64,000 bases of DNA from Enoplolaimus lenunculus (taxonomy: Eukaryota > Nematoda > Enoplea > Enoplida > Thoracostomopsidae), in the NCBI GenBank assembly GCA_030248215.1, contig JASANG010003825.1, positions 62,001-126,000 on the forward strand, in the 5' to 3' direction. Shown one piece after another: positions 12,460 to 23,600 of this stretch. The number at the start of each line of letters is the position of its first letter. Within the stretch, counting starts at the first letter, position 1. The notes beneath the pieces were generated by a model. That model made no database searches, was not told the origin of the DNA, and saw nothing but the letters and a program-made list of their open reading frames with translations. The translations under genes were made by a program, and so were the position numbers.

Positions 12460-12720
12460 TTAACCCTTTCTCCCATTGAGTTAACTAAGCGAAGTGTATA
12501 TACGTTAAATAATGTATATCGCACCGTGTTTAACAATTGCAACACGTATACATAGTACTAAATCACCACAAGACGTGAGAGCCCCCTCGGGCTCGAGCGT
12601 CAAGCTCCTATAGCTGAGTGGTGATGGTATACGCCTCCCACTCCAGTCACCGGAGTTCGAATCCTAGCATAAAAGTAGGTCTCAGGGGAAATAGAAAATA
12701 TTCATGTGAGAAAGGGTTAA
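12460..12720 (+). mobile_element. piggyBac-type MITE carrying a tRNA-like Pol III promoter, copy 1
   Basis: Bounded by TTAA at both ends (12460-12463, 12717-12720). The ends CCCTTTCTCCCATTGA and TTCATGTGAGAAAGGG are inverted repeats (13 of 16 match). TTAA duplication plus a CCCT start is the piggyBac signature, and the left end resembles that of the piggyBac element at 39902. The interior holds a tRNA-like A box and B box. Other copies: 18057-18328 and 57587-57857. Confidence 0.85.
12603..12670 (+). ncRNA. tRNA-like sequence inside MITE copy 1
   Basis: A box TAGCTGAGTGG (12611-12621) and B box GTTCGAATCC (12655-12664) match Pol III internal promoter consensuses at tRNA-like spacing. The T arm pairs poorly and I could not fold a convincing cloverleaf, so I call it a tRNA-derived SINE-type head and not a functional tRNA. 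Confidence 0.6.
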
Positions 12721-12749
12721 TAATAAGGCAGTTTGAACGAATGAGCGTA

Positions 12750-13048
12750 TTGTAAGTGACCCGAATATGAGGAGGGACTAATACTGGTTTGGCCTCTCCA
12801 GAGGGCACCCCCAGTTGTTATTCGGTTACGGACTATTATTTATTTTGAACCAGCCCTCCTCCACCCTTCCTTACTGATATATATCCGGTATTGCAACTAT
12901 CCGTTGAATTAAACGTTTTTTGCCTTGCATCAAAAGCTAGAGCGATAATGCAATGTTATACTTTGGAATGTTACTTTCAAAACTTAAGCAAGCTTTAAAG
13001 TTTTGAACTCATATTTATTTGGTCCTCTAGTCATTTATGCGCTACAGT
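12750..13048. repeat. MITE of the GTGACCCGAATAAGAGG family
   Basis: Shares GTGACCCGAAT, GGCCTCTCCAGAGGG, TTATTCGGTTACGGACT and GTCATTTATGCGCTAC with elements at 34397-34850 and 59334-60378. This copy lacks a clean right terminus. Confidence 0.65.
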
Positions 13049-13179
13049 TAGCACGCTCAATCGTCAATTGTTTCATAGTTATCTGGTTTGCACTGCTTTT
13101 AGTTTTGAAGCCTAAATGTAGTATTTTAAAATTTCACTAACTACCATCTGAGTTTTATGTGCCAAATATCAATAACAAA

Positions 13180-14127
13180 ATGTTGTTTCGGCTTACGCCA
13201 AAGCGAGTGCTTGTGTATTTATTTATTATCGCATTTTGTGTCTATGTATTTCGCTCAATGAAATCGTGGAAACAGGTCGGCACTTTATTAGTTACTATAT
13301 ATTTGCTTTATGATGCATATGCTACCCAATTATCAATTTTTAAAGTGGTAATGATTATTAAAAAAAGATTCGCCTAAATAAATCAGATGTGTAAACAACC
13401 TTTAAAACATGGTATATATACTTCACAGATTTCTTGAAGGCTTAATCGCTGGTCTAATTGTTTATTTTAGCATACGGTTTTACACTTTTATCTTTACTAT
13501 GAGGTTTTAGTTGAAACTTAAGGCTTTTAGGAGCATGCTTAACAGTGGCCGCACTACAAACGTACGGAAATTGAGGCTTCGGCTTAGGCTTTCGAATACG
13601 CTTAGCAGTGCCGGAGCGGGCAAGTTTGGGGGCTCCCATCAAATTCGAGGGTGGGGACCAAAAAGTCTCGAGCGAAGCGAGCGAAAATCCAGACGCATTT
13701 TAAAACTTAAGCGGTTTTTGTTGCAACGTTTCAACTGGTTAGGGTGGGGCCACTTTAGCGATGAGGGGCACGCAAATGGGGGATGGGGTGGGTGGATGCT
13801 CCGGCCCTGATGCTTAGGCAACTGTTACGCCCTTAAAAGTATCACTGCCCACGAAATAAACATGTCGAAATTTATTTTAAGAACATCCGCGCCAGTCACC
13901 GATCACATCGTAACGCAAAGGTCGGCGATGAAGAAAACGCAAACAAAGCAACAGACTCAAGCGAAGGTGTTAGTAGTTCGGCGACTGATTATTCGGAAGA
14001 ATCAGAAAATTATGCAGTCGAAGACGGTAGTCAAAATAAGGATAAAAATGAAAATAATGCACGCAACAAAAACGCAAAATCCACAACTACCACAACTACC
14101 AGCGCAGCAGAAAAATCTGGAGGATGA
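13180..14127 (+). CDS. Possible two-exon single-pass membrane protein (weak)
   Basis: Proposed exons 13180-13275 (32 codons) and 13882-14127 (81 codons plus stop) join in phase 0 and would give 113 residues. The first has a good ATG context (ACAAAATG) and encodes a basic N-terminus followed by one hydrophobic helix (residues about 11-24). The second, in a frame other than the longest ATG frame there, encodes a hydrophilic tail rich in Ser, Glu and Asn ending in a poly-Thr run. The donor (CAG then GTCGGC) and acceptor (TTTTAAG) are both weak, and a MITE fills the intron. I do not recognise a family. The unspliced frame from 13180 to 13377 is an alternative. Confidence 0.3.
13500..13850. repeat. 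TTAGGC-type MITE copy with GC-rich insert
   Basis: GGCTTCGGCTTAGGC on the left and GCAACTGTTACGCCCTTAAA on the right, typical of the family. A G-rich block (13735-13805, for example GGGGGATGGGGTGGGTGG) lies inside. Confidence 0.55.
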
Positions 14128-14665
14128 TAATGAACCGTATTAACATACGTGTTTAACTTTCCGTTGCTGCGAAAGAGAACAACCCTAGGCTATTTGAATT
14201 TGTGAAAATTATTTTATTTTGGAAGCAATCTGATCAATTTATGTCTGCTAATTTTGACTTTTATTCGATATGGTGTTAAATATATATGTATATTACAGCT
14301 GTAATTGTGCTAAAGATTAATTTGCTTAACATTTTTAGTTTTGTCAAACAATTTAGCAATTGCAATTGCGTAGCGTAGCAAATTTAACACCTGAAAGAGG
14401 CAAAAACTATCAACACTTAGCTGAAAGTTTTCATAGTCATATTAAGTTTAGCACGTACTGTGTCTGTTGTGAAAATGACACCACCCTGATAAATTCGAGA
14501 AAGGATGATGAAAACCAGACAAACGTTTATATTTACTATTACGGGGCCATAAAAAAATTTCGTTCGCTGCGCTGACTTAAATAGTTTGTTCTTGGTTATC
14601 AAGAGTGGATGCTAAAACAAGAGTGTACAACTGGTTACACTACTACATTTGGTGTACAAAAAATG
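14128..14665. other. Spacer, no feature
   Basis: AT-rich sequence; no domain, repeat or splice structure recognised. Confidence 0.4.
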
Positions 14666-14878
14666 TACGCGGCAAAAAATGGTGAGTCAAATTGACTCTC
14701 TCCGAAATAGCCTCTATGGGACTACACAAAATGAGCCAAATTCGACTCCGCCCGAGTCAAATTCGACTCTCTGAGTCGCACGTTTAATTCTGACTGAGTC
14801 GAATTTGACTCAGTTTGTGTAGTCCCGTAGGGCATATTTCGGAAAGAATCAATTTGACTCACAATTTTTTGCTGTGTA
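14666..14878. mobile_element. TA-flanked palindromic MITE rich in TGAGTCA/TGACTCA
   Basis: Starts at a TA with CGGCAAAAAATGGTGAGTCA and ends TGACTCACAATTTTTTGC before GTGTA. Arms of about 90 bp are complementary throughout (TTGACTCTCTCCGAAATAG pairs with CATATTTCGGAAAGAATCAA). Related to 37005, 58241 and 62081. It carries TGAGTCA near the left end and TGACTCA twice in the right arm, each an exact AP-1/TRE word. TA duplication suggests Tc1/mariner-type mobilisation. Confidence 0.8.
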
Positions 14879-15511
14879 CCAGAGCAAGTTGCGGTTTTAG
14901 ACCACCCCCTTGTTTAGGTTTTTCTACATGCAGTTTTGTACGGCAGTCTCCAGCAATTGATATCGGTGATTAGGGGGTAGCAAGTATGGCGATAGCATTT
15001 ACACACCCTTTAACAATGGGGGTCGGCTACAAAAAGCAACGCCCGATGGTGCATTTCGTGCGGCAAAAAATTCGGCAGTTGCGCACTCTTATTAAAAGAG
15101 TGATCATCCACTCGTCGCTCTATTTATACACACTCCTGTAACCTGATTAGTTACGAGCTGCTCCCTTGTTTGTAAACCATACCGTATCAAGTCTTATTGC
15201 ATTTTTTGGCCACAGCAATGACGATTGAACTGTGCAATCAAGGCGCCATCCATGAATGCCTTGCGTCCTAAGAGGGATCAAAACCAAAAATTTTGCGCTA
15301 CGATTTAGTACTAACATTTTGTTTGGTTTTTCGCCATTTCGCTTTACTACTATTCTCCACGGCCCCTGTCATAAATTTCTTACTCTGCCATTAGTTTTAG
15401 TCAGTTAAGTAGCATTATAACATGTGACGGTTGTAGCATCAATCCACGTTTGGAAGGCAACAACCTGATGCTGGCTTAATGAACTAAATCTGCTAAACTT
15501 AGGCAACATAT
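14879..15511. other. Spacer, no feature
   Basis: No gene or repeat recognised. Confidence 0.35.
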
Positions 15512-15683
15512 GGCCCATGTAAAGATCAGGGGCGGAACGTTTTTTGCGGGACTGCAATGGAGTAAAGCTTAAGCGTTAAACGAGTTTCTGCTTAGGCTCA
15601 ATAAGTTAGGTATAAGCTCATTCTTATGCTTAGCCTTAAGCATATGCTAATACTACTGTTACGGCCATGTTCTATACATTGGC
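15512..15683. repeat. TTAGGC-type hAT-like MITE, GGCCCATGTAAAGATC-ended
   Basis: Left end GGCCCATGTAAAGATCAGG, right end GGCCATGTTCTATACATTGG. The interior has degenerate CTTAGG words. No clear target duplication. Confidence 0.6.
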
Positions 15684-15955
15684 TAAAATTGTTAATCAAA
15701 AGCTCTCAATATTTTTTGATGGCTGAATTGCAGCTACAGCGACAAACAAAAATTTGGGAAAATTTTGCGGCGTTCTCGACATAATTTGCATGCGGGAACA
15801 TCGAAATACTTTGCTATGCTTCGGAATCCTCCCTATCTGAAAAATCTTGAATGCGTCAAGATAAAAAAAGCTTCGACTCACAACAGGCCAAGGTCTTACT
15901 TAAGCATATACACTATATACAGAAAGAGCTGTAGCTACAGCATTTAATCATACTG

Positions 15956-16559
15956 ATGAAAACTGTAGATTTTTGACTAGTAAAATATTCACTAGCAAAT
16001 TTTTTACCACGCCGCTTCTATTTCAATCACGGTATAAACTCCTTCTGCAAGACTATATAACTTTATTACAGCTGCACTCTGTCATTACTTTTGCTGTTAA
16101 TTTAGCATGAAAACTGTAGATTTTTGACTAGTAAAATATTCACTAGCAAATTTTTTACCACGCCGCTTCTATTTCAATCACGGTATAAACTCCTTCTGCA
16201 AGACTATATAACTTTATTACAGCTGCACTCTGTCATTACTTTTGCTGTTAATTTAGCATGAAAACTGTAGATTTTTGACTAGTAAAATATTCACTAGCAA
16301 ATTTTTTACCACGCCGCTTCTATTTCAATCACGGTATAAACTCCTTCTGCAAGACTATATAACTTTATTACAGCTGCACTCTGTCATTACTTTTGCTGTT
16401 AATTTAGCATGAAAACTGTAGATTTTTGACTAGTAAAATATTCACTAGCAAATTTTTTACCACGCCGCTTCTATTTCAATCACGGTATAAACTCCTTCTG
16501 CAAGACTATATAACTTTATTACAGCTGCACTCTGTCATTACTTTTGCTGTTAATTTAGC
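15956..16559. repeat. Tandem satellite, four copies of 151 bp
   Basis: Four consecutive units starting at 15956, 16107, 16258 and 16409, each beginning ATGAAAACTGTAG and ending TTAATTTAGC. They appear identical by eye, which implies very recent amplification or homogenisation. No coding frame. Copy number may be compressed in assembly. Confidence 0.95.
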
Positions 16560-16739
16560 ATAATATTTATATAATAAAGTTGTTATTAGGTATAAAATTG
16601 TTTCCTCGTTTATTTCATAAGACAATAATAAATTGAACTGAAACACCACGGAAATTGTAATTGTTGACACTAAAAAGAACCCGAATGTTCTAATTGGTCG
16701 CATGCAACACGGAACTGTTGCCAAGACGGGGGAAGAGGG

Positions 16740-17025
16740 GCTGCCTTTTCTGTTGGACTAGAATAGAGTACGCTTAAGCTTTCGACTAATTTTTTGTTTG
16801 GCTTAGGCTTAGGCTTAAGAATAAACTCATTTTTACGCTTAAGCTTAAGGCTTAAGAATATGCTTATGATACTGTTCCGCCCGTGTTCTTTGCATTGGTC
16901 CCTTTCTGGACCAATTTGGCGCCTGGCTAATTTCCAACATTACTTGTAAGTGAACGAAAATCATAGCATGCCCGTTCTGAAAATTTTTTAGGTCCCCTTC
17001 TAACAAGGTGAGCTGGCTACAGGTT
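16740..17025. repeat. Two abutting MITE remnants
   Basis: 16740-16905 is a TTAGGC-type copy ending in CCGCCCGTGTTCTTTGCATT. From about 16905 to 17025 the sequence resembles the CCCGTAGCCA family (GGTGAGCTGGCTACAGG at the right). Confidence 0.5.
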
Positions 17026-17504
17026 TGATGCAACATTTGACAAAGCTATATTTCTCAACGATATAACTTATATACCATAGACACAGTTCAACAGAAATAT
17101 TTGCGAAAAAGGATAAATAAACAGGTTGATGCGTTTTAGCAAACGTATCACAAATTTGAGAAAAAACATATCATACGCATATGCATTCACAAGGTACAGC
17201 AGAAAAATTTGAGAATACAATTAAGAAACCCTAATACCCGTCGTAAACTGGAAAAATAAATAAAAATTGCAATAAAATTTGAAGACATCGCTGTTCAACG
17301 TTAACAATTATTGCTAACTTTTGACGACTTCAATCAAACGAAATTCACTTCAAATCAATATTCTTGCAGCCTGCTTCATTGCAAATTCAGACTAGCTTGA
17401 TTAATCAACTCAGTGAGTGAATTAGTGATTTCTGAGTTAATAATAACAGTAAACTGGTGAGTTGATTAATAAACTCCAGTTCAATTACAATTCAGAATTT
17501 TGAG

Positions 17505-17510
17505 TTTATT
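17505..17510 (-). terminator. Candidate polyadenylation signal of the phosphatase-like gene
   Basis: AATAAA on the - strand about 130 nt past the stop codon at 17640. It is in the right place for 3' end formation but untested. Nearby TTGATTAATCAAC words form a degenerate inverted repeat (17398-17610). Confidence 0.45.
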
Positions 17511-17639
17511 ATACAGTTTAAAGGAAATCTACTCAACGTGAGTTAATATTTACGATTATTAGCTAAAAAGTGACCAGAAATAACTAATTCTCTCTGATTT
17601 GATTAATCAACACATTGAAATTTACAGTGTTCAACAGCT

Positions 17640-20600
17640 TTAACCAACACTCATACCGTTGTTCGGTAACAATGAAACCAGGTCAATGGACGACTGCTTA
17701 CAACTAGCATCTAAATCAGCCACAGATTTGTAAATACGAGGTTTCAAAGCTTCTTGCAGTTTCAAAAGCCGGCAACGTTGCGAGCGTCGAGATACAAACA
17801 GCCCGTCGCCCATTTCAGCATTTGTAGTGCGGCAGAAATTCGGTACCAGGTCGTATTGATTGTGATTAGTTTCGTTGCGAAACTTGAATGTAACCTGAAA
17901 CCGTCATACACAATTGAGCACTTGCACACGTTCGCCCTCATAGCATTACAGTAAGTTTAATTTTAAGTCGCTGAAAATTTAGAAAAATTTCGAGAGAGGA
18001 AGCGCTAGAGTCAGAAGTGAACGCAACGAATGCAGCTAATAGAAAGGTTTCATTATTTAACCCTTTCTCACATGAATATTTTCCATTTCAAGTGAGACGT
18101 AATTTGAAGGTAAGATTCGATCCACAGTCTCACGGGTGGGAGGCGTTTACGATGACCACTGAGCTATAGGAGCTTGACGCTCGAGCCCGAGGGGGATCAC
18201 ACGTCTTGTAGAGATATTGCTCGGCGCCATATATGTTACAATTGCTAAACACTGCTCACAGTGTCTATATTGCTCGTATATTATTGTATTTAGTTGCTCA
18301 CTGTATACTCTATGAGTGAGAGTGTTAATATCTTCAAGACAAAACTGCCAAACTTTTCTTTCATCAATAAACACAAACTATTAAACGACCGCGATGCCAT
18401 TCTGTTGTTAACATTTTTCGACAATTCGTCGGCCGACAACTTGAGGAACAACAATGCCCTAAAATGAATGGATAAATCAAAGCATATTCAAACGTAATCC
18501 TAAGCCTAAGCGTAATGACGGGCAACTAATTGTCGAGGCGAAGAAATTTGGAATTGCATGTTGAAGGGCAACGATTGTCTAGCCACGAATTGTCGTGATA
18601 CTATCAAGGTAACAATGGTCACAAAATTTTCACACTAATCAAAATATTTTACGTAGTAACGGTTGGCTTCATTCGTCGGAACATTTTTGTCTTCCCATAA
18701 TTCAATCATCAATGCAGACGCATATGCTGGAAATTCACCGTCAAACAAGCCAAAATTCGACAGAATTGGAAGCAGAGTTCCCGCATGCTGCAAACAACAT
18801 CAAAAAAGCCATATTTTCTTTCATTGTTCAACCATTTTATTTTCTTTGTCATTCATTGAATTTGTATCTTTGCAACTGAACATTAACGAAAGAACTTTCC
18901 ATTTTAAGTTTATTCTTGTGGTCTTATTTTTACTTCTGTTAGCCACTGGCTATTTCATATGCATTAAAGCATTATATTTTTCATTTTTTACTGTCTAGTT
19001 TCTCTTAATTGACATCGATATAAACGTTAAAATATGTGATCTGTAATCGCGCTTCTAACACAGTGTTGTTAGATCTTCGACTGTATATTTTGCGCTTTGG
19101 TTTATGTTTTGCGCCAGGCATGGCATTAATTTAGCGGTCCATGTTAGTTTAAGGGACTTCCAGGTTTCTGGTGGGTTCATAAAAAAAGTAGGTTAAGATT
19201 ATAGATTATTTTTTGCTTACGCTTAGGCTTAGGAACACATTTTTGCAACGCTTAGGCTTTGGCTTAGGAATACGCTTAATCTATTGTAATACGCTTAATC
19301 TATTGTTACGGCCTTAAAGTAACATTGGCCAATTTAGCGGTATTGTTCAGAGATATTTCCGCGTCCAAAGTTACACCCTTATTTATTTTGAGTTTCTGGA
19401 TCCAAAACCGATTCATTCAGCAAAGGAAACACCGTTTTGTCTTACATTTGTTGCTAGAAAGCATACAACAATTCAGAACTATAACGTTAGCACTGGTCAA
19501 AATTACACCTTTGAATCGATTTTCATGCGGAGGTTTTAGAGTACCATTTTAAACCTTGAAGTTAGCATTGGTCAAAACATATATCCACTGTCTCCGTTAT
19601 AGTATATAGGGTTCAGTGTGCAATCGGTGTTCAGCAGCGAATATTTTAAACAAGCTACTGCAGCTGAGAAGTTTGTAGAATTTTTACCATATGTATATAT
19701 ACCTTTATAAAACTTCAATCACATGGATAGAAGTGCCAACGCATCCGTTGCACGTACCTTCCGGTGCTGATGAGTACACTCAATGTTTCTTGCTCTCTGC
19801 TTGTTAATTACCTTTCAAAGCACAAATCTTAAAACTAAACCATGGCCAAAAACTATACCGTTGAATAGATTTTCATGTGGAATTTCAATGATTTGTCAAT
19901 AACAGAGTTGTTAGCGATTTGTATTATCCGTCGAAGGATTTCTCCGGTGAGCAGTCCAGCACGAAATTTAGTTTCCACAATATCGTTGGCTTCGATTGTG
20001 TACGCCATTCGGTACAGTTGTGACATACGCAGCCATATCGGCTCGGTCACCCATTCAGGCATGCCAACGTTATGAATTCGCTGAAATTTATCAAAAGCAA
20101 CGACAACGGCAAAAGTAGTTGTTCTTTTCATAATGAATTTCTACCGTATTTTGTTTTGATACTAACCTAAATCGACTTCGATACCTAAACCTTAGTGCTC
20201 TATATGGGGAGACGTTTACTATTGCAGTTGGACTGAGAGAGTTTATATAAATGACGTTAAGTCCGAAATCACACCTGTTTTCAAAAATTTTACTCTGACA
20301 TTGTCACATGTTGTAAGTTCTTGCCTGGTTTGCAAGATTTCGGTACGTCTTTTGATCTGTTTATATGAATAGAATTAGTCTTATAAAATTTCCCAGAATA
20401 GCGTACCAAAAACTGTCATTGACCAGAGTGCTTACGGATAGTAAAAATAACGGAAACGGATAAATAGCAAAATAACGGAAACGGAAAACGTATATTGAAA
20501 TATAAAAGTTTCAAAAATGTTTTGTTTTTTGCCAACAGAATTCAGGCGCGCATATACACCGGTCTTTCAAAAATTTTATAGGAAAAAACGGTGGATGCAT

Positions 20601-23600
20601 CTAAATTTTTAGGATTTTGGATAATTTTCGTAACTTTTTTCGTTTCGCACAATTGCAGCATATCTGCAAATAAAAATGGCAAAATGGAACCGGACACCGA
20701 TTTTTACCGGAAACGGATATCCGATTACACCTTGTCATTGACGCGTATGCGAAGCGAATATTCCGGTACATCCTGCGTGAACTAGCACCAGGGTTACATT
20801 AATTTTAGTACGAAAGAATTATTATCAATTACCTGAACTAATAGCGGTCGGTACAGCTCTTCCACAGTTTGCAGTGTTAAATTAGGGATCCCGGAACGTT
20901 GGCGAAGAAGTGACAAGAATTCCTAAAACAAAACATCAGTACTGTTTTCACATAAATTGTAACAAACGCTGTTCTATTACTGACTTGTTGGAATAATTTG
21001 CGCTCAAACGAATTATAATACTAGAAAAAATGCTCAGCACTTGAGCAGCAAGGGATATGTTTCATATTCGTATTAAAAGTATGGTAAACTAGATCAGCAC
21101 ATTCGCTTGATGTAACCTGGAAAAGTATTAAGAAACAATAGCGTCCAAAATCATGTTAACTATTAATTTTTCTGAAACATCTTGCAGACAGCAAATCTAT
21201 TTCTAACTTTAAACTTTTTGACAGGATTTGTTGGGAACTTTCAGAAATTTCTTAGGGTCGCAGAGACATGGCTGAGGTATACCGCTCTTCGATTTTGCCA
21301 ATTAATCGATGTTGCCAGAATACAGTGCGATTTGTGAGCTTCTATAGTCGTGACTATGCAGTGAAACAGATAACTCGGGTGGGAAATGCGCATTTATAGA
21401 ATTTGTCTCTAAGGTCAAAAATCGAGTAAACTCAAAGTCACTTATAAGTGGAGCTTTTTTAAATCATCAATTGCGATTCGTTTTGTGACGTCTGTTTAAG
21501 AAAGTATCTAACAAAATTGGTCATCAGGACTAACACAGGCATTATGTCGCCACACAATGCTCTTATGAAATTCAATTAACTATGGTAATACAAAGCCATA
21601 GGTAAATTTAATGCGTTCTTGTAGAGAACTTCAATATACACTTATGGATTCCAAGCTAAATCTGTCTGCATTTCAGAAATTATTTCGCTTTGCATTCAAG
21701 AAAAGCATCTGTTTCTTACAAAAAAGAAAATTACAGAAATTTTGCTGTCCGCAATTTGTTTCAGAAAAATTAATAGTTAACATGATTTTGGACGCTATTG
21801 TTTCTTAATACTTTTCCAGCTTACATCAAGCGAATGTGCTGATCTAGTTTACCATACTTTTAATAGGAATATGAAACATATCCCTTGCTGCTCAAGTGCT
21901 GAGCATTTTTCTAGTTTTAACCGCTTTACCAAGCTGCTGCTTTAATCCACCAATCCAGGTTATGAAAAATGAGAGGACTGATTAAACTAAATACTGAGTT
22001 TAAATAGATCGCTTGGTTGAAAAAAACTATTGTCATGGCAACAAGCGCCTAATCAAAGTATTTGTATGAAACCAAGAGTTGGGGCGAAGCAAACGATGGG
22101 GGGACATCGTCCGTTGCGATGAAGCTAACCGTTTGTGTGAAACCAACCCTTGGGCTGAAACCGACCGTTGGGGTGAAACTAACCTCGGGGCAAAATTAAC
22201 CGCTGGGGTGAAACTATCAGTTGCAGTGAAACCAACTGTGGGGTGAAACCAACCGTTGGAGTGAAACCGACCGTTGGGGTGAAACCAACCGTTGGGGTGA
22301 AACCAACCGTTGGGGTGAAACCAACCGTTGGGGTGAAACCGACCGTTGTGGTAAAACCGACTGTTGGGGTGAAACCAACCGTTGAGGTGAAACCAACCTT
22401 TGGGGTGAAACTAACCGTAAGCTCTATAAAGTGGTGAAAGTTATAACCGTAAAATTACATAGCTAACGTGTAAAAAGTTTTGAACCAAAATGAAAAATTT
22501 CGTGCACTTTCAGTAAGGAGTTTTTGACCATTGAAGACCACACTGGTTTGCCAAATCCTTTGGCACAAATATTCCCTACGTACCAGGATACCAATGTACA
22601 AAATTTAAACGATAGCGGTCTGATATTACTTGAGCACCAACATGCGAACTAAACTGAAAATACGCGCTTGAGATGCGCGATCATATATATGACACACTAT
22701 CGTGTTCATATGATGAACACTATCGTATTCATATGATTATAGCAAAGTAGCGTAATAAATATTATAAATATACACTATTAATGGATTCAAACTGTCAATT
22801 TCAACGCATGATAATGCACAATTAATGTTTGATCTGAAGTCATACGAGCCGATACATCGGCCTCAAAACCCGAGGGAGTCCATACGATTTCAGCCGACCT
22901 TGAAGTATTTTCTCCCTTCTTGAAAAAACTTTATCTTCGCATGTAATTCCTGCTAAATTTCCCTTTAAAATTTTCTGGCATCACTAACATTTTGGGTTTT
23001 GGGTACGAGTCAGAGTTATTTCGCGTTGGAATCCCAATTGTTCACCGCTGAATTTTAACCAAGCAACTGTGGACACAATATAAACGCTCTTTAAATTTAT
23101 GGTTGTATTAACTATACGGTTTTACGTACTTGGTTTTGTGGAAGTGATTCTAATGCGTTCCAAAGCAAACTACGAGTCATTGTCTTCCAAGTATCCAGAG
23201 CTGGGCATGAATATTTGCTCGGCTTGAGCAGCTAAAATAAACACGACGTACTTTTGTTTGCTTGAAAACGTTTTCTCAATTGCTAAGGTTTGCTTTTGGA
23301 TGTGACTAGGGATAAGGTTATGACAAATTTTTATGATAGGCTTAGAATATCTTCAGATAGCGCTAAGTATTTTGAAGTACATTATTAAGTGGATGAGCTG
23401 GAGTGGGATGTGGGTAAGGATTTTACTCGACCCGCGCTTTACCCAGACAAATAACAATTTTTTACCCGCGGGTTTATCCACGCTAAAAATATCTACGCGC
23501 GACCCACCTTTCTGGCAACTGCGTTCACACGTGCGAATTAAATTTTATAGCACAAATTCCAGTAAATTATTTGCAGCTGTGAGAACTGCAAAGCTGCGGT

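Noticed and set aside
12603-12670. Functional tRNA gene
   Set aside because: A and B boxes are good, but the T stem is mismatched, no clean anticodon stem is visible, and the sequence is repeated inside a MITE.
22243-22437. VKPTVG-repeat protein
   Set aside because: It comes from an 18-bp minisatellite inside an intron of the opposite-strand phosphatase gene; no start context or flanking coding.
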